NCBI GenBank assembly: GCA_031581145.1
Contig: JAVLBP010000003.1
Location: forward strand, 1 to 64,000
DNA from: UBA8296 sp031581145
GTDB taxonomy: Bacteria > Bacteroidota > Rhodothermia > Balneolales > Balneolaceae
Direction: 5' to 3'
DNA length: 64,000 bases
Every line of letters starts with the position of its first letter. Position 1 is the first letter of the stretch. The translations under genes and the position numbers were made by a program. The notes beneath the pieces are model-generated. The model ran no database searches and was not told the DNA's origin. It saw only the letters and a program-made list of their open reading frames with translations. Below are positions 17,084 to 26,220 of the stretch, piece after piece.

Positions 17084-19060
17084 ATGGCACCCTTTGAGTT
17101 TAACCCTATCGAAGACACACAAGACAAACAAGACGAGCAAGGCACGCAAGAGACGCAGGACGAGCTAGGCATGCAAGAAACAGGACCAGTACCTGCACCT
17201 GAGCCAATAGCTGAGCCAGTATCTGAACCTGCGCAAGCGAGAATGGCAATACCTGAGCCAATAGCTGAGCCGACGCCTGAACCAGCACCAGAACCCTCAA
17301 GATTTGAATTTGACGAAGACAACATTGACTCCGCCAAAATTAAAGTCATCGGTGTTGGGGGCGGGGGTGGCAATGCCATCAACTATATGATTAGTCGAGG
17401 ATTGGATAGCGTTGAGTACATCGCTTTAAATACCGATGCTCAGGCACTTAAATCGAATCATGCCGGACAAAAGATGCAGATTGGCTCCAATATTACGGGG
17501 GGCTTAGGCGCTGGAGCAAGACCCGAAGTTGGTAAGGAGGCCATGGAAGAGAGTCGCCATGAGGTGGAACAACTCATCGAAGGTGCCGACATGGTATTTA
17601 TTACGGCCGGCATGGGAGGTGGCACCGGAACAGGGGGTGCTCCAATTGTGGCAAGCATGGCTAAACGTAAAGGAATGCTGACTGTGGGAATTGTGACTAT
17701 GCCTTTTGACATGGAAGGTGCTAGCCGCAAGAGATATGCTATGGAAGGGCTCACCGAGCTTAAGGCTAATTGTGATACCATTATTATGATTCCAAATGAT
17801 CGCCTGCTAGAGCTTTCTGATGAAGATACCTCCATGGTTGATGCATTTGGCCTGGCCAATAGTGTGCTATACAATGCGACGCGTGGGATTTCGGACCTGA
17901 TCCTACTTCCAGGTTTAATTAATCTCGATTTTGCTGACGTTCGTACAACCATGCTCAATGGTGGTGCCTCTATCATGGGGTCAGCCGCCTCAGCAGGCCC
18001 AGAGCGTGCCGAAATTGCCGCTCATGAAGCCATTCACTCCCCCCTATTGGATGGAGTGAGTATTCGAGGGGCACGAAATGTCTTAGTCAATATTTCGGCA
18101 GGGAGAACACTTGGCATGCGCGAAACAAGTGTGGCCACAAGTGTCATTCAACAAGAAGCTGGTAATGATGCCGAGATCATCTTGGGAACGGTGATTGATG
18201 ATTCACTGGGTGAGGAGATGCGCGTGACCGTAATCGCAACTGGGTTCGATGAGGAGCAGGCATTATTTAATCATATGAATCGATCAAATCAAACGGGCGC
18301 TTCAACACATCGTAAGCCTGAGGCGCCAACGCCGTCATCAACGAGAGCCAATCCCCCAATGCAGGGGCCCGCACTCTACACACCCACGTCGTCTAATGGT
18401 GTTGCTCAAGGACCATCTCAACCATCACAAACAGGAGTTGGACAAACACTTGGACAACCCTCTAATGCGACGTCAGGATCCCCTCAAGAAGCAGCGTTAA
18501 CCCCTTCTCACACCAATCCACATCAGATGGATATGAAAATTGAGTCCACAGACTTTTATAAAGGGGAGCAAAATCTCAAAAACCTGGATGCACCTGCAAT
18601 TCATCGTCGTGACCTGCGCTTCTCTCAAGGACAGCATGTAGCCAATGAAGAAGCTGGAACTGCAGAAGCGCAACGGGCTTCCTCGGGTGAACCCTACCAT
18701 GCAACAGCAAATCCTGTTTTTAAAACGCACATTGGCAATGGATTGACCTCAATGGATTCAACGGCTCTACGGGGAGGCAACATGGGTGAGCATTCGCCAA
18801 CAACTGCGAAAAAGCCTACGATGCAGGAACAAACCACGCAAGAGACAGCAATGCAAAGGGACGCAATGCGGTCACACGAAATGCCATCACACGACATGCC
18901 GTCATACGAAAGCCAATCTGCTGGAGCATCTCCAGAACCATCCAAAGAGATGTCTTCGTCGAGCCCTTCCACAGAGGGCTTTCATGCCCGAGTCGGCAAG
19001 CAAAAAATTGATAAGTCCAATTCAGATCAACCAGCCTTTTTACGCCGCATTATGGACTAA
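17084..19060 (+). CDS. ftsZ: Cell division protein FtsZ with long N-terminal extension and linker
   Basis: Tubulin-like GTPase that forms the Z-ring. The GTPase core runs from about 84 to 392, with the P-loop-like IGVGGGGGNAIN and the tubulin signature GGGTGTG at 178-184. Before the core is an 80-residue acidic/Pro-rich extension with two copies of the block PEPIAEP. After it is an unusually long disordered linker (about 250 residues) rich in Ser, Thr, Gln, His and Met, ending in the conserved FtsA-binding tail PAFLRRIMD. Total length is 658 against about 380-450 in most bacteria. No Shine-Dalgarno is seen. It is the last gene of the operon and is followed by a terminator. Confidence 0.96.
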   Translation: MAPFEFNPIEDTQDKQDEQGTQETQDELGMQETGPVPAPEPIAEPVSEPAQARMAIPEPIAEPTPEPAPEPSRFEFDEDNIDSAKIKVIGVGGGGGNAINYMISRGLDSVEYIALNTDAQALKSNHAGQKMQIGSNITGGLGAGARPEVGKEAMEESRHEVEQLIEGADMVFITAGMGGGTGTGGAPIVASMAKRKGMLTVGIVTMPFDMEGASRKRYAMEGLTELKANCDTIIMIPNDRLLELSDEDTSMVDAFGLANSVLYNATRGISDLILLPGLINLDFADVRTTMLNGGASIMGSAASAGPERAEIAAHEAIHSPLLDGVSIRGARNVLVNISAGRTLGMRETSVATSVIQQEAGNDAEIILGTVIDDSLGEEMRVTVIATGFDEEQALFNHMNRSNQTGASTHRKPEAPTPSSTRANPPMQGPALYTPTSSNGVAQGPSQPSQTGVGQTLGQPSNATSGSPQEAALTPSHTNPHQMDMKIESTDFYKGEQNLKNLDAPAIHRRDLRFSQGQHVANEEAGTAEAQRASSGEPYHATANPVFKTHIGNGLTSMDSTALRGGNMGEHSPTTAKKPTMQEQTTQETAMQRDAMRSHEMPSHDMPSYESQSAGASPEPSKEMSSSSPSTEGFHARVGKQKIDKSNSDQPAFLRRIMD

Positions 19061-19086
19061 GTAACTCACTTTAGATTGCTAAAGCG

Positions 19087-19120
19087 AAGGGGAGTATCGT
19101 GATGGGTACTCCCCTTTTTT
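19087..19120 (+). terminator. Intrinsic terminator of the dcw operon
   Basis: Perfect 10-bp stem, AAGGGGAGTA at 19087-19096 and TACTCCCCTT at 19107-19116, with a 10-base loop and a T6 tract. It lies 26 bases after the ftsZ stop. Confidence 0.9.
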
Positions 19121-19234
19121 ATACATGTTTTTTTAATGCATTTTTTGTGGAGCTATACTACCAGACATTGGTGCGCTGCAACCATTGCATAAGCGAATGT
19201 GGCACAAATAAGCGTGGCATGAGCAGAGGTGATA

Positions 19235-20068
19235 TTACAGGAGTCTTGAGATCATCGTGAGCGCGACAACCACCGTTAACAAGGCAAAGCCTAGACTCGT
19301 CATCCGAACAGAGGCACGTTTACCAAGCCGGACACCAATCCCACCACCTACCCATGTCAACACGGATACCGGAAGTATCGTCGCTCCATCTAAATATCCA
19401 AGACTCCATTGTAGGAGCTCTTGATCTTGTGGAGAAGGGGTGGTCAACGCGAATTGAAGCGCACCTGAAAACGAAATCATCACTATAGCGGTTGATGAGA
19501 TACTCACAGCTCGCGTGAGGTGAACACCTTGAGCAAGGTTCATTAGAGGCACCATGGCAACTCCTCCTCCAATACCTGCAAGTGCCGCCAAGAATCCTCC
19601 AAATGAGCCGGTGAGTCCCATTTTTGCATCCTTAGACGTAAGCCTTTTTGACGATTGAACACCCTCAATCACTGATGGAGTTGACTCAGACTCTGGTTTT
19701 AAATAAAAAAGAACAGCCACTATGGCCATTAAAATGGCAAAAAAGGGGATAAAAATATCTTCTGAGTAGTACGGAGATAAGGTGATTTGTTTTCCCATCC
19801 AGACACCCCCCATACCAAAAATCCCAACGAGGAAACCTTCTCGTAAGAAGAGATTGTTGGAGCGGTATTGTTGCCAGGTCGAGCTACATGAGGCCGTAAA
19901 CGTGCAGAATAATGAACTCCCAATTGCCCATGGAATGGGGTCTTGAACCCCTACCTCCTGGAAAAGGATAAAGAATGCTGGGGTGAACAAAATACCCCCT
20001 CCGATCCCAAAAAATCCGGCTGCAATTCCCGCTAGAAGGCCAAAAAGTGCTAATATCCCGATGTCCAA
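19235..20068 (-). CDS. TauE/SafE-family membrane exporter
   Basis: 277-residue integral membrane protein with 7-8 predicted helices and two repeated Gly-rich halves. The first has GLLAGIAAGFFGIGGGILFTPAFF at residues 11-34, the second has GSFGGFLAALAGIGGGVAMVPLM around 153-175. This duplicated GIGGG motif is typical of the TauE/SafE family, whose members move sulfite, sulfonates or other organic acid anions. The substrate cannot be told from sequence, and no sulfur gene is adjacent. The 120 bases before it are shared with the divergent mutS2 and should hold both promoters; I saw no strong match. Confidence 0.88.
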   Translation of the reverse strand: MDIGILALFGLLAGIAAGFFGIGGGILFTPAFFILFQEVGVQDPIPWAIGSSLFCTFTASCSSTWQQYRSNNLFLREGFLVGIFGMGGVWMGKQITLSPYYSEDIFIPFFAILMAIVAVLFYLKPESESTPSVIEGVQSSKRLTSKDAKMGLTGSFGGFLAALAGIGGGVAMVPLMNLAQGVHLTRAVSISSTAIVMISFSGALQFALTTPSPQDQELLQWSLGYLDGATILPVSVLTWVGGGIGVRLGKRASVRMTSLGFALLTVVVALTMISRLL

Positions 20069-20188
20069 AGCCAGGTGTAACTTAGGGTCATGAGCTGCGA
20101 TGAATGTGTGACTGAACTTACTTGGTTATGTTGAACGTTGCAATGACCAAAGACTCACCAACAAAAACCTTCTCTAGTCCTACGACGT

Positions 20189-22489
20189 ATGCAATTAACC
20201 TCTGACGTACGAGAAAAAATTGGGTTCGAAACCATTCGAGCCGAGACAGAAAAATACCTGTACACACCTACTGGGCGTCAATGGATTCGTACGTTACAAC
20301 CGTTATCGATAGACAGTGCACTGGATGAAAGACGCAGTCAAATGGGTGAACTTTTGTGGCTCGCGTCTACCGGACAATCTCTCCCATTTTCACGATTGGA
20401 CGATGTTCAGGAGGCATTACAACGTACGTCTATCCAAGGAGCCATGCTTTCGGCCATCCAATGCTACCAGATTCGGGAACATGTCGTGGTCGCTCGCAAA
20501 ATTCGATCGAAATTGCTTTCGAATCGGGAACACATGCCTACCTTTATGCCCATTTTGAGGGGATTACATGAGCTAAAAGAGGTTGAGGCTTCCATCAATG
20601 GGGTGATCAATGATCGGGCTGAGGTCAAAAATGACGCTAGTAAAGAGCTTCGTGCCATTCGGTCTGATCTTCAAAAAACGAAGCAAAAAATCAGAAGCGT
20701 CGTGGACCGTATGCTCAAGCGGCTTCGATCTAAAGGGATGGCACCAGAGGAAGGGGCTACATTGCGTGAAGGCCGCCTTGTGATTCCCATTTATTCTGAG
20801 CACAAACGCCAGGTTGATGGTTTGTTACAAGATATTTCAGGGTCAGGCAAAACCAGTTATGTAGAGCCAAAGGAGGTTGTTGACCTCAATAATGACATTC
20901 GGCTACTCAATATTCGAGAAACAAGAGAAGTTGAACGAATTTTGAAAGAATTAACCGCTAAAATCGGTCAATATCGACATGAGTTAGAGACAAACGAAGC
21001 GACACTCGGATTCCTCGATGGCATGCAAGGGATGTTGACACTGAGTCGACGGTGGGATGGTGTGAGTCCTGCATTATCGCCAGACGAAACCCTACGCCTA
21101 AAAAAAGCAAAAAATCCAACCCTTTTGCTCGCCAAGGAGTCGACCCAAGAAGAGATGACCGTCGTCCCCCTTCACCTTGAATTAGATCCCTCGGAACGGG
21201 TTTTAATCACTACAGGTCCCAATGCAGGGGGGAAATCTGTGGCGATGAAAACGGTTGGATTACTCTGTGTGATGCATCAATGTGGCTACGCGTTGTCTTT
21301 GGACCCAGATTCAACCCTCCCAAAACTCCAACAACTCTACGTCGATATTGGGGACGAGCAATCGATCGAAAACGACCTCAGCACGTTTAGTTCACGGTTA
21401 AAATGGATGAAAGATACCTTGGAATCCCCCATGAAGGGGTCTCTTGTGCTCATTGATGAGGCAGGCACGGGTACCGATCCAGAGGAAGGGGGAGCCCTTT
21501 TTCAAGCCTTTATCGAAACCTGTCTTGAGCGCGGAGCGCGAGTCATTACGACAACGCATCATGGGTCGTTAAAATTATTTGCGCATGCCACCGAGGGTGT
21601 TGTCAATGGAGCAATGGAGTTTAATCAAGAGACACTATCGCCAACCTACAATTTCCACAAAAACACACCAGGAAGTAGTTATGCGTTCGAGATTGCCTCA
21701 CGCATGGGGGTGCCATCTTCAGTCACAACACGGGCTCGGGAGCTGTTGGGTACACAAACCAGTGAACTATCGTCACTTCTCCAAGAACTCGAGAAGAGAG
21801 TACACGAAACGCAAGAATTGAAGAAAAAGCTTGATAAACGTCAAAAGGCACTCGATGAAATCGAGGCCAAACGGGCGGCAAAACGTGGTAAACGCTCGAC
21901 GTCACCTGACGATGATACCGAGCCCATTATCCCTAAAAATGGGACAGGGAAGGCGTCCAAAGGGAAAAAAGGTCGTGCTAAGGCTGCCTCACTTCAGAAG
22001 GAGGACCTGCCACCAATCGGGACAGAGGTTCGCTTGGTTGGGTCACAGACCCCTGGAATTTTAGTTGACATCACAGACCGATTTGCTGTCGTCGAAATGA
22101 ATGGGCTCCAAATTAAAAGTCAATTTGACCGGCTTCGTTTACCCAAAACCAAAAAAAAGAAGGTCACAAAAAAGTCTTCTAAGGGTACTGTAAAACGAAT
22201 GTCGCTGGATTCCTCGCCAAAAGGGACTGAGTCTGGGGCATTTGATGTTAAAACCGAGCTCGATATTCGGGGCAAGCGAGCTAACGCAGCGGAAGCTGAC
22301 ATTACGCAGTACATTGATAGGGCGTTAGCCAAAGGGCTTTCGCGGGTAGATATTATTCATGGCAAAGGGACCGGGGTGTTGATGAGCTGTGTAAAAGACA
22401 CCCTCACCAAGCGAACCGATATTCAATCCTTTCGTGTCGCACCGTATGATGAGGGTGGTCCAGGAAAGACCATCGTGCAATTGGCATAA
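20189..22489 (+). CDS. mutS2: MutS2 with C-terminal Smr domain
   Basis: MutS2 is a MutS paralogue without the mismatch-recognition domain. It is implicated in suppressing recombination and, in Bacillus, in splitting collided ribosomes. Visible parts are a clamp/lever region, Walker A GPNAGGKS at 343-350, Walker B LVLIDEAGTGTDPEEGG with THHGSLK after it, a charged coiled coil, a Lys-rich linker and the Smr nuclease domain at about 686-766 (LDIRGKRANAAEA, HGKGTGVL). Length (766) is typical. It stands alone and is divergent from the TauE-like gene. Confidence 0.95.
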   Translation: MQLTSDVREKIGFETIRAETEKYLYTPTGRQWIRTLQPLSIDSALDERRSQMGELLWLASTGQSLPFSRLDDVQEALQRTSIQGAMLSAIQCYQIREHVVVARKIRSKLLSNREHMPTFMPILRGLHELKEVEASINGVINDRAEVKNDASKELRAIRSDLQKTKQKIRSVVDRMLKRLRSKGMAPEEGATLREGRLVIPIYSEHKRQVDGLLQDISGSGKTSYVEPKEVVDLNNDIRLLNIRETREVERILKELTAKIGQYRHELETNEATLGFLDGMQGMLTLSRRWDGVSPALSPDETLRLKKAKNPTLLLAKESTQEEMTVVPLHLELDPSERVLITTGPNAGGKSVAMKTVGLLCVMHQCGYALSLDPDSTLPKLQQLYVDIGDEQSIENDLSTFSSRLKWMKDTLESPMKGSLVLIDEAGTGTDPEEGGALFQAFIETCLERGARVITTTHHGSLKLFAHATEGVVNGAMEFNQETLSPTYNFHKNTPGSSYAFEIASRMGVPSSVTTRARELLGTQTSELSSLLQELEKRVHETQELKKKLDKRQKALDEIEAKRAAKRGKRSTSPDDDTEPIIPKNGTGKASKGKKGRAKAASLQKEDLPPIGTEVRLVGSQTPGILVDITDRFAVVEMNGLQIKSQFDRLRLPKTKKKKVTKKSSKGTVKRMSLDSSPKGTESGAFDVKTELDIRGKRANAAEADITQYIDRALAKGLSRVDIIHGKGTGVLMSCVKDTLTKRTDIQSFRVAPYDEGGPGKTIVQLA

Positions 22490-22568
22490 TCATTGGGCTA
22501 ATGGCATGTTGGCGCAACGCCCAGAATGGGCAACTCCCAGTGTGTGAAGCTCTCTTAAGGCTCGTTGG

Positions 22569-22934
22569 CTACAGCGCTCCTTCTTCTTCCAAAAACTCAA
22601 GGGTCTCCACCGCGTGGCGAAAGTGTGGGATCACGATAGAGCCCCCAACGATGAGCGCAACATTGAGTGCATCGACAATCTCCTCTTTTGTCGAACCCGC
22701 TTTCGCACATTGCTCGAGGTGGTAATCGATACAATCGTTGCATCTAAGCACAGCGGATGCCACCAGCCCTAACAACTCCTTTGTTTGAGAGGATAAAGCC
22801 CCATCTTTATACGTTGTGGTATCTAAGTTGAAGAACCTCTTTACCCCAAGATGATCAAGAGACATCACTTTATCATTTTGGGCAGATCGTTTGGCTCTAA
22901 ATTGCTCAAGTCTGGAGGGTTGTTCTTGGCTCAT
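22569..22934 (-). CDS. Carboxymuconolactone decarboxylase (AhpD-like) family protein
   Basis: 121-residue all-helical protein with the redox motif CNDCIDYH around residues 65-72 and a downstream Glu-rich helix, as in AhpD-type alkylhydroperoxidase subunits and other small CMD proteins. The CxxC-x2-H arrangement suggests peroxidase or thiol-disulfide activity rather than lactone decarboxylation (family knowledge). It lies 6 bases after the thioredoxin-fold gene on the same strand, so the two probably form a redox pair. Confidence 0.88.
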   Translation of the reverse strand: MSQEQPSRLEQFRAKRSAQNDKVMSLDHLGVKRFFNLDTTTYKDGALSSQTKELLGLVASAVLRCNDCIDYHLEQCAKAGSTKEEIVDALNVALIVGGSIVIPHFRHAVETLEFLEEEGAL

Positions 22935-22940
22935 GCTGCT

Positions 22941-23594
22941 TTATGGATTTTCTTCGGTTTGGGGGATCACCGTTGGCTCAAAGGCATCGTACGATGTGGT
23001 CTGATAGGCACCTGTGCCTAAAAATTCGAGGAGTTTCGCCATCACGTCCACGGGTAGTAACCCAGGTTGATGAGCCAAAACGTTCCCTTCAGCAGTCATA
23101 AAATAAACCGTCGGAAGGGATTCGTTTTGTAACGCTGCAGCAAATTCTTCCTCGGTAAACGATTGATCAAAATATTGCACCTCCTCTTTGCTATCTGTAT
23201 CGATTCGCACTGCCTCAAAATGTTCGGAAAGTAATCCTTGAATGTCGGACCGAGGGAGAATTTCGGTATTCATTCGACCACAGTATGGGCACCATGTCGC
23301 GTGAACATAGATAAACACCAGGCGATCTTCAGAGGCATTCTCTAAAGCTTCATTTAAAGGTACCCAGTTCACATCATCCCACGACGCCCCTTCGTCAATG
23401 GCGTCAGATGCCGTCGCCGTATTCTTTTCCAAGGCTTGCGCTTGGGCGTCCAGACTAGGTACGGACAACGCACCAAGAATGAACATCGCGCTGACGAATG
23501 CGCATGTCAACCCAAGATGGATTGTCTGAGATACTCTTTGTTGTCGTTGGATCATATCGTTCATCGGTTGTGGACGCTTGGGCTGTGGATGCAT
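22941..23594 (-). CDS. Exported thioredoxin-fold protein
   Basis: 217 residues with a likely signal peptide (hydrophobic TIHLGLTCAFVSAMFILGALSV at about 25-46, then an Ala/Gln-rich cleavage zone) and a thioredoxin domain. The active site is WCPYC in HATWCPYCGRMNTEIL near residue 98, and the cis-Pro is in ESLPTVYFM. The fold matches the thioredoxin_7/DsbD-gamma class, which reduces periplasmic or secreted proteins. The start may be internal (for example the MNDMIQ methionine at residue 11). It pairs with the AhpD-like gene. Confidence 0.85.
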   Translation of the reverse strand: MHPQPKRPQPMNDMIQRQQRVSQTIHLGLTCAFVSAMFILGALSVPSLDAQAQALEKNTATASDAIDEGASWDDVNWVPLNEALENASEDRLVFIYVHATWCPYCGRMNTEILPRSDIQGLLSEHFEAVRIDTDSKEEVQYFDQSFTEEEFAAALQNESLPTVYFMTAEGNVLAHQPGLLPVDVMAKLLEFLGTGAYQTTSYDAFEPTVIPQTEENP

Positions 23595-23723
23595 AATCTA
23601 CAAGAGCATCGCCCGATCGTTGTGCATAAAGAATAACGAAATTCAAGCTTCTTCCATTGCATCATGTCCAACATTAAGCACCCAACAATATGCACCCATT
23701 ATTGAACACCATTTATGCACCAC

Positions 23724-26207
23724 TTACGCACCAAGATCAGCAGCAAGCGCTTTAGGGGGCTTCCCGCCCTGAGGATGTCGGACGTAACCTGGAATCTCAA
23801 CCACAAGCAATGTCATGTCATCTAACGGCTTGGAATGGCGATCTAGTTCTTCAATCGCCTCAAATAGTCGTGCAACCACTTCTTTGGTCTCTACCTCAGC
23901 GTATTGCTCAATCATTCGTTTGAGCCGCACCTCTCCATACTCTACCCCATGGCGATCTCGTGCCTCGGTCATTCCATCGGTAAACATAAAAAGTCGATCC
24001 CCTGGTTGAAGCGAGACCTCCTGTTCTTCAAGCCAATCGGAGGCATCATTTAAATCTGTCATGCCGATCGCAACACCATCGGGTACATATTCATCCACCA
24101 CGCCCGTTTGAGCCCTTTGAACCCATAATGGATGATGGCCTGCCCTTGTAAAGCGAAATGTCTGTGTTTTTGTATCAAGGACCCCGTACAGCAATGTCAT
24201 AAACATTTTCCCAGGGCTGTTCTCCCGAAAGTGGGCATTAGCCCGTGTCACAACATCGACCGTTGAGTTTTGGGATCGTGCTAATGCATGCAGGATACCT
24301 TTGATAAAGGTCATGAAAAACGCGGCTTGGATCCCTTTACCACTCACATCACCAATGACCAAACCAAGCTTTTCGTCATCAATCCGTATGACATCATAAT
24401 AATCCCCACCTGTTTCACTTGCCGGGGTGCAACGAGCTACAATCGTTGTTCCAAGAGTGTCAGGGATTTGTGTTGGCAAAAACGACTCTTGCACCTCCTG
24501 AGCAATGGATAACTCTTTGGACATTCTCTCCTGTTGAGCCAATTCATCCATATAATCAGGCACATACCGTTCAATCATCGTAGGATCTTGCCCAAAAGCC
24601 ATCGCCGATAACCCTACTGTTAAGCTCACCGCAATAAGTCCCAAAAATGTGTAGAATAACCACATCTCTTCCATGCCACCGATGGCAAACGACTCCAAGG
24701 CATGCACACCCATCAAAAACAAAATTTGCACCGCGAGTACGTGCAAAAAATCAAATCGGATGTACGTCATCGTAACGCCCAACCCAACCAGCGTTCCAAC
24801 CAGCACCTCCATCCACAGAGGCCCGATATCGATTTGGGCCAACCCCATCACGCCATAAATCAACGAGACCAGAAAGGCTGTCACCCATCTCCATGGCATC
24901 CATTTTGACAGCGATTGATACGCGTTGAGATACAATGCTTGCGTCCCAATTAAGGCAAAAAGGCCCATTTCCAAGCTGAAAAAAACATAGTGAAAGGTGT
25001 ATTGATCAGAGAACACCATCTCTGGAAGACCTATCGCTCGACCCGTGTTTAGGCTAAGTAAGACGGTGACGCCTCCCAACAAGACGCCTGCAATGAGTAC
25101 AGATCGAACCAACATTTGCCCTACCAATGGATTAAAGAAGCGACCTGTGCGCAAACTATCCAAAGTTTGAAGCTTTGAACTCATTGTCGAACGCGTCACA
25201 GACTCCCCCACGCCAGAAACCAAAAAGAAGATCACCGATACAATGGCCGTTTGAGCCCCCCATACGACAACAAAGAGAGCCCCTTCAATCAATGAAGGTT
25301 GAATCTCTCCGGATAAAAACGATGCATACGTGGTTGAGATTTGAATCAATGGGAATAGTAATGCAATGATGGAGGCGTAAATGATAGAGGATTGGATGTC
25401 GATGGTGCGGGCACGTATTAACGTGTAGAGCCTGTAGAGTAGCCATACGGCAAAGCCAACAATGAGCAATCCTCTGAGCACCGCCTCAATCAAATCTTCA
25501 GAAACCCCTCCCTCTGCTATTTGAATAGACACACTTGGCTCAAGGGCAACAACTTCACCTCCTGCTGTCACATCCACACGCAAGGATTGCTCTACACCTG
25601 GGTAGGTTGAGTCACTACTAAAGGTTAATGACGCCACCGTTTCTTGATCGTATGCTACGGAATTAAACGACGTCAGTGCGTAGTCGGTCGTCGACCATAC
25701 GGTAGAATTGAGGAAGTCTCGGGCTTGTTGCTCAGCCTCGGATGTCACGAGCTGGTCAAGAGTGTCTGGGTACTCAAGACGCCTCTCCGGCAACCACCGA
25801 CCTGGATTTCGAAACGCTACAAGCTGACCCTCTTGGGTAAACTCAAAAATGAGCGTTGTGGATCTTGATGAACCATCGCCTCCAAATAATGACGGTCGTG
25901 GCTCTCCCTCAACATCCATGTACTGTTCCCAGTATGCAAATGGATTGGGGTGCTCTTGCCCACTTCGCTGAATGGCTTTCACCAAATCTGAACGAAATCG
26001 TAGCCTAGATGTACCCGATTTCTCGAGCTGATTAAAGCCTAAATTTTGTGTCCAATAATCAAGAGTACGTTCTCTGCGCTCATTGGATGCTGGTTTTTCA
26101 ACAAATCCAGTAGGATGAATTGAGGGGAAAAGCCATAGTGCACCTGCATAGCCAGATGCAGCAAGCACAATCAACAAAACCCATCCCCGTAACCCGTGAG
26201 CGTTCAT
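23724..26207 (-). CDS. Membrane-bound SpoIIE/RsbU-type PP2C phosphatase
   Basis: 827 residues in three parts: an N-terminal helix (8-27) with an extracytoplasmic region to about 235, a cluster of about eight membrane helices (240-545), and a cytosolic PPM/SpoIIE phosphatase domain from about 590. The phosphatase has LSIAQEVQESFLPTQIP, the metal site GGDYYDVIRID...GLVIGDVSGKGIQAAFFM, TRAGHHPLWV and LFMFTDGMTEARD with late LDDMTLLVV. Such proteins dephosphorylate anti-anti-sigma factors. No STAS or RsbW partner is nearby, so the output is unknown. A reader might take the membrane part for a sensor (inference). It lies 13 bases downstream of the pseudouridine synthase gene. Confidence 0.9.
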   Translation of the reverse strand: MNAHGLRGWVLLIVLAASGYAGALWLFPSIHPTGFVEKPASNERRERTLDYWTQNLGFNQLEKSGTSRLRFRSDLVKAIQRSGQEHPNPFAYWEQYMDVEGEPRPSLFGGDGSSRSTTLIFEFTQEGQLVAFRNPGRWLPERRLEYPDTLDQLVTSEAEQQARDFLNSTVWSTTDYALTSFNSVAYDQETVASLTFSSDSTYPGVEQSLRVDVTAGGEVVALEPSVSIQIAEGGVSEDLIEAVLRGLLIVGFAVWLLYRLYTLIRARTIDIQSSIIYASIIALLFPLIQISTTYASFLSGEIQPSLIEGALFVVVWGAQTAIVSVIFFLVSGVGESVTRSTMSSKLQTLDSLRTGRFFNPLVGQMLVRSVLIAGVLLGGVTVLLSLNTGRAIGLPEMVFSDQYTFHYVFFSLEMGLFALIGTQALYLNAYQSLSKWMPWRWVTAFLVSLIYGVMGLAQIDIGPLWMEVLVGTLVGLGVTMTYIRFDFLHVLAVQILFLMGVHALESFAIGGMEEMWLFYTFLGLIAVSLTVGLSAMAFGQDPTMIERYVPDYMDELAQQERMSKELSIAQEVQESFLPTQIPDTLGTTIVARCTPASETGGDYYDVIRIDDEKLGLVIGDVSGKGIQAAFFMTFIKGILHALARSQNSTVDVVTRANAHFRENSPGKMFMTLLYGVLDTKTQTFRFTRAGHHPLWVQRAQTGVVDEYVPDGVAIGMTDLNDASDWLEEQEVSLQPGDRLFMFTDGMTEARDRHGVEYGEVRLKRMIEQYAEVETKEVVARLFEAIEELDRHSKPLDDMTLLVVEIPGYVRHPQGGKPPKALAADLGA

Positions 26208-26220
26208 CGCACGTGAGTCT

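Noticed and set aside
17458..17976. 172-codon open frame antisense to ftsZ
   Set aside because: It mirrors the conserved GTPase domain, has no recognisable motif, and FtsZ on the other strand is certain.
2536..19060. Missing murF, murB and ddl taken as a damaged dcw cluster
   Set aside because: All junctions are tight and intact, and absence of murF from this cluster is common in Bacteroidota, so these genes are probably elsewhere.
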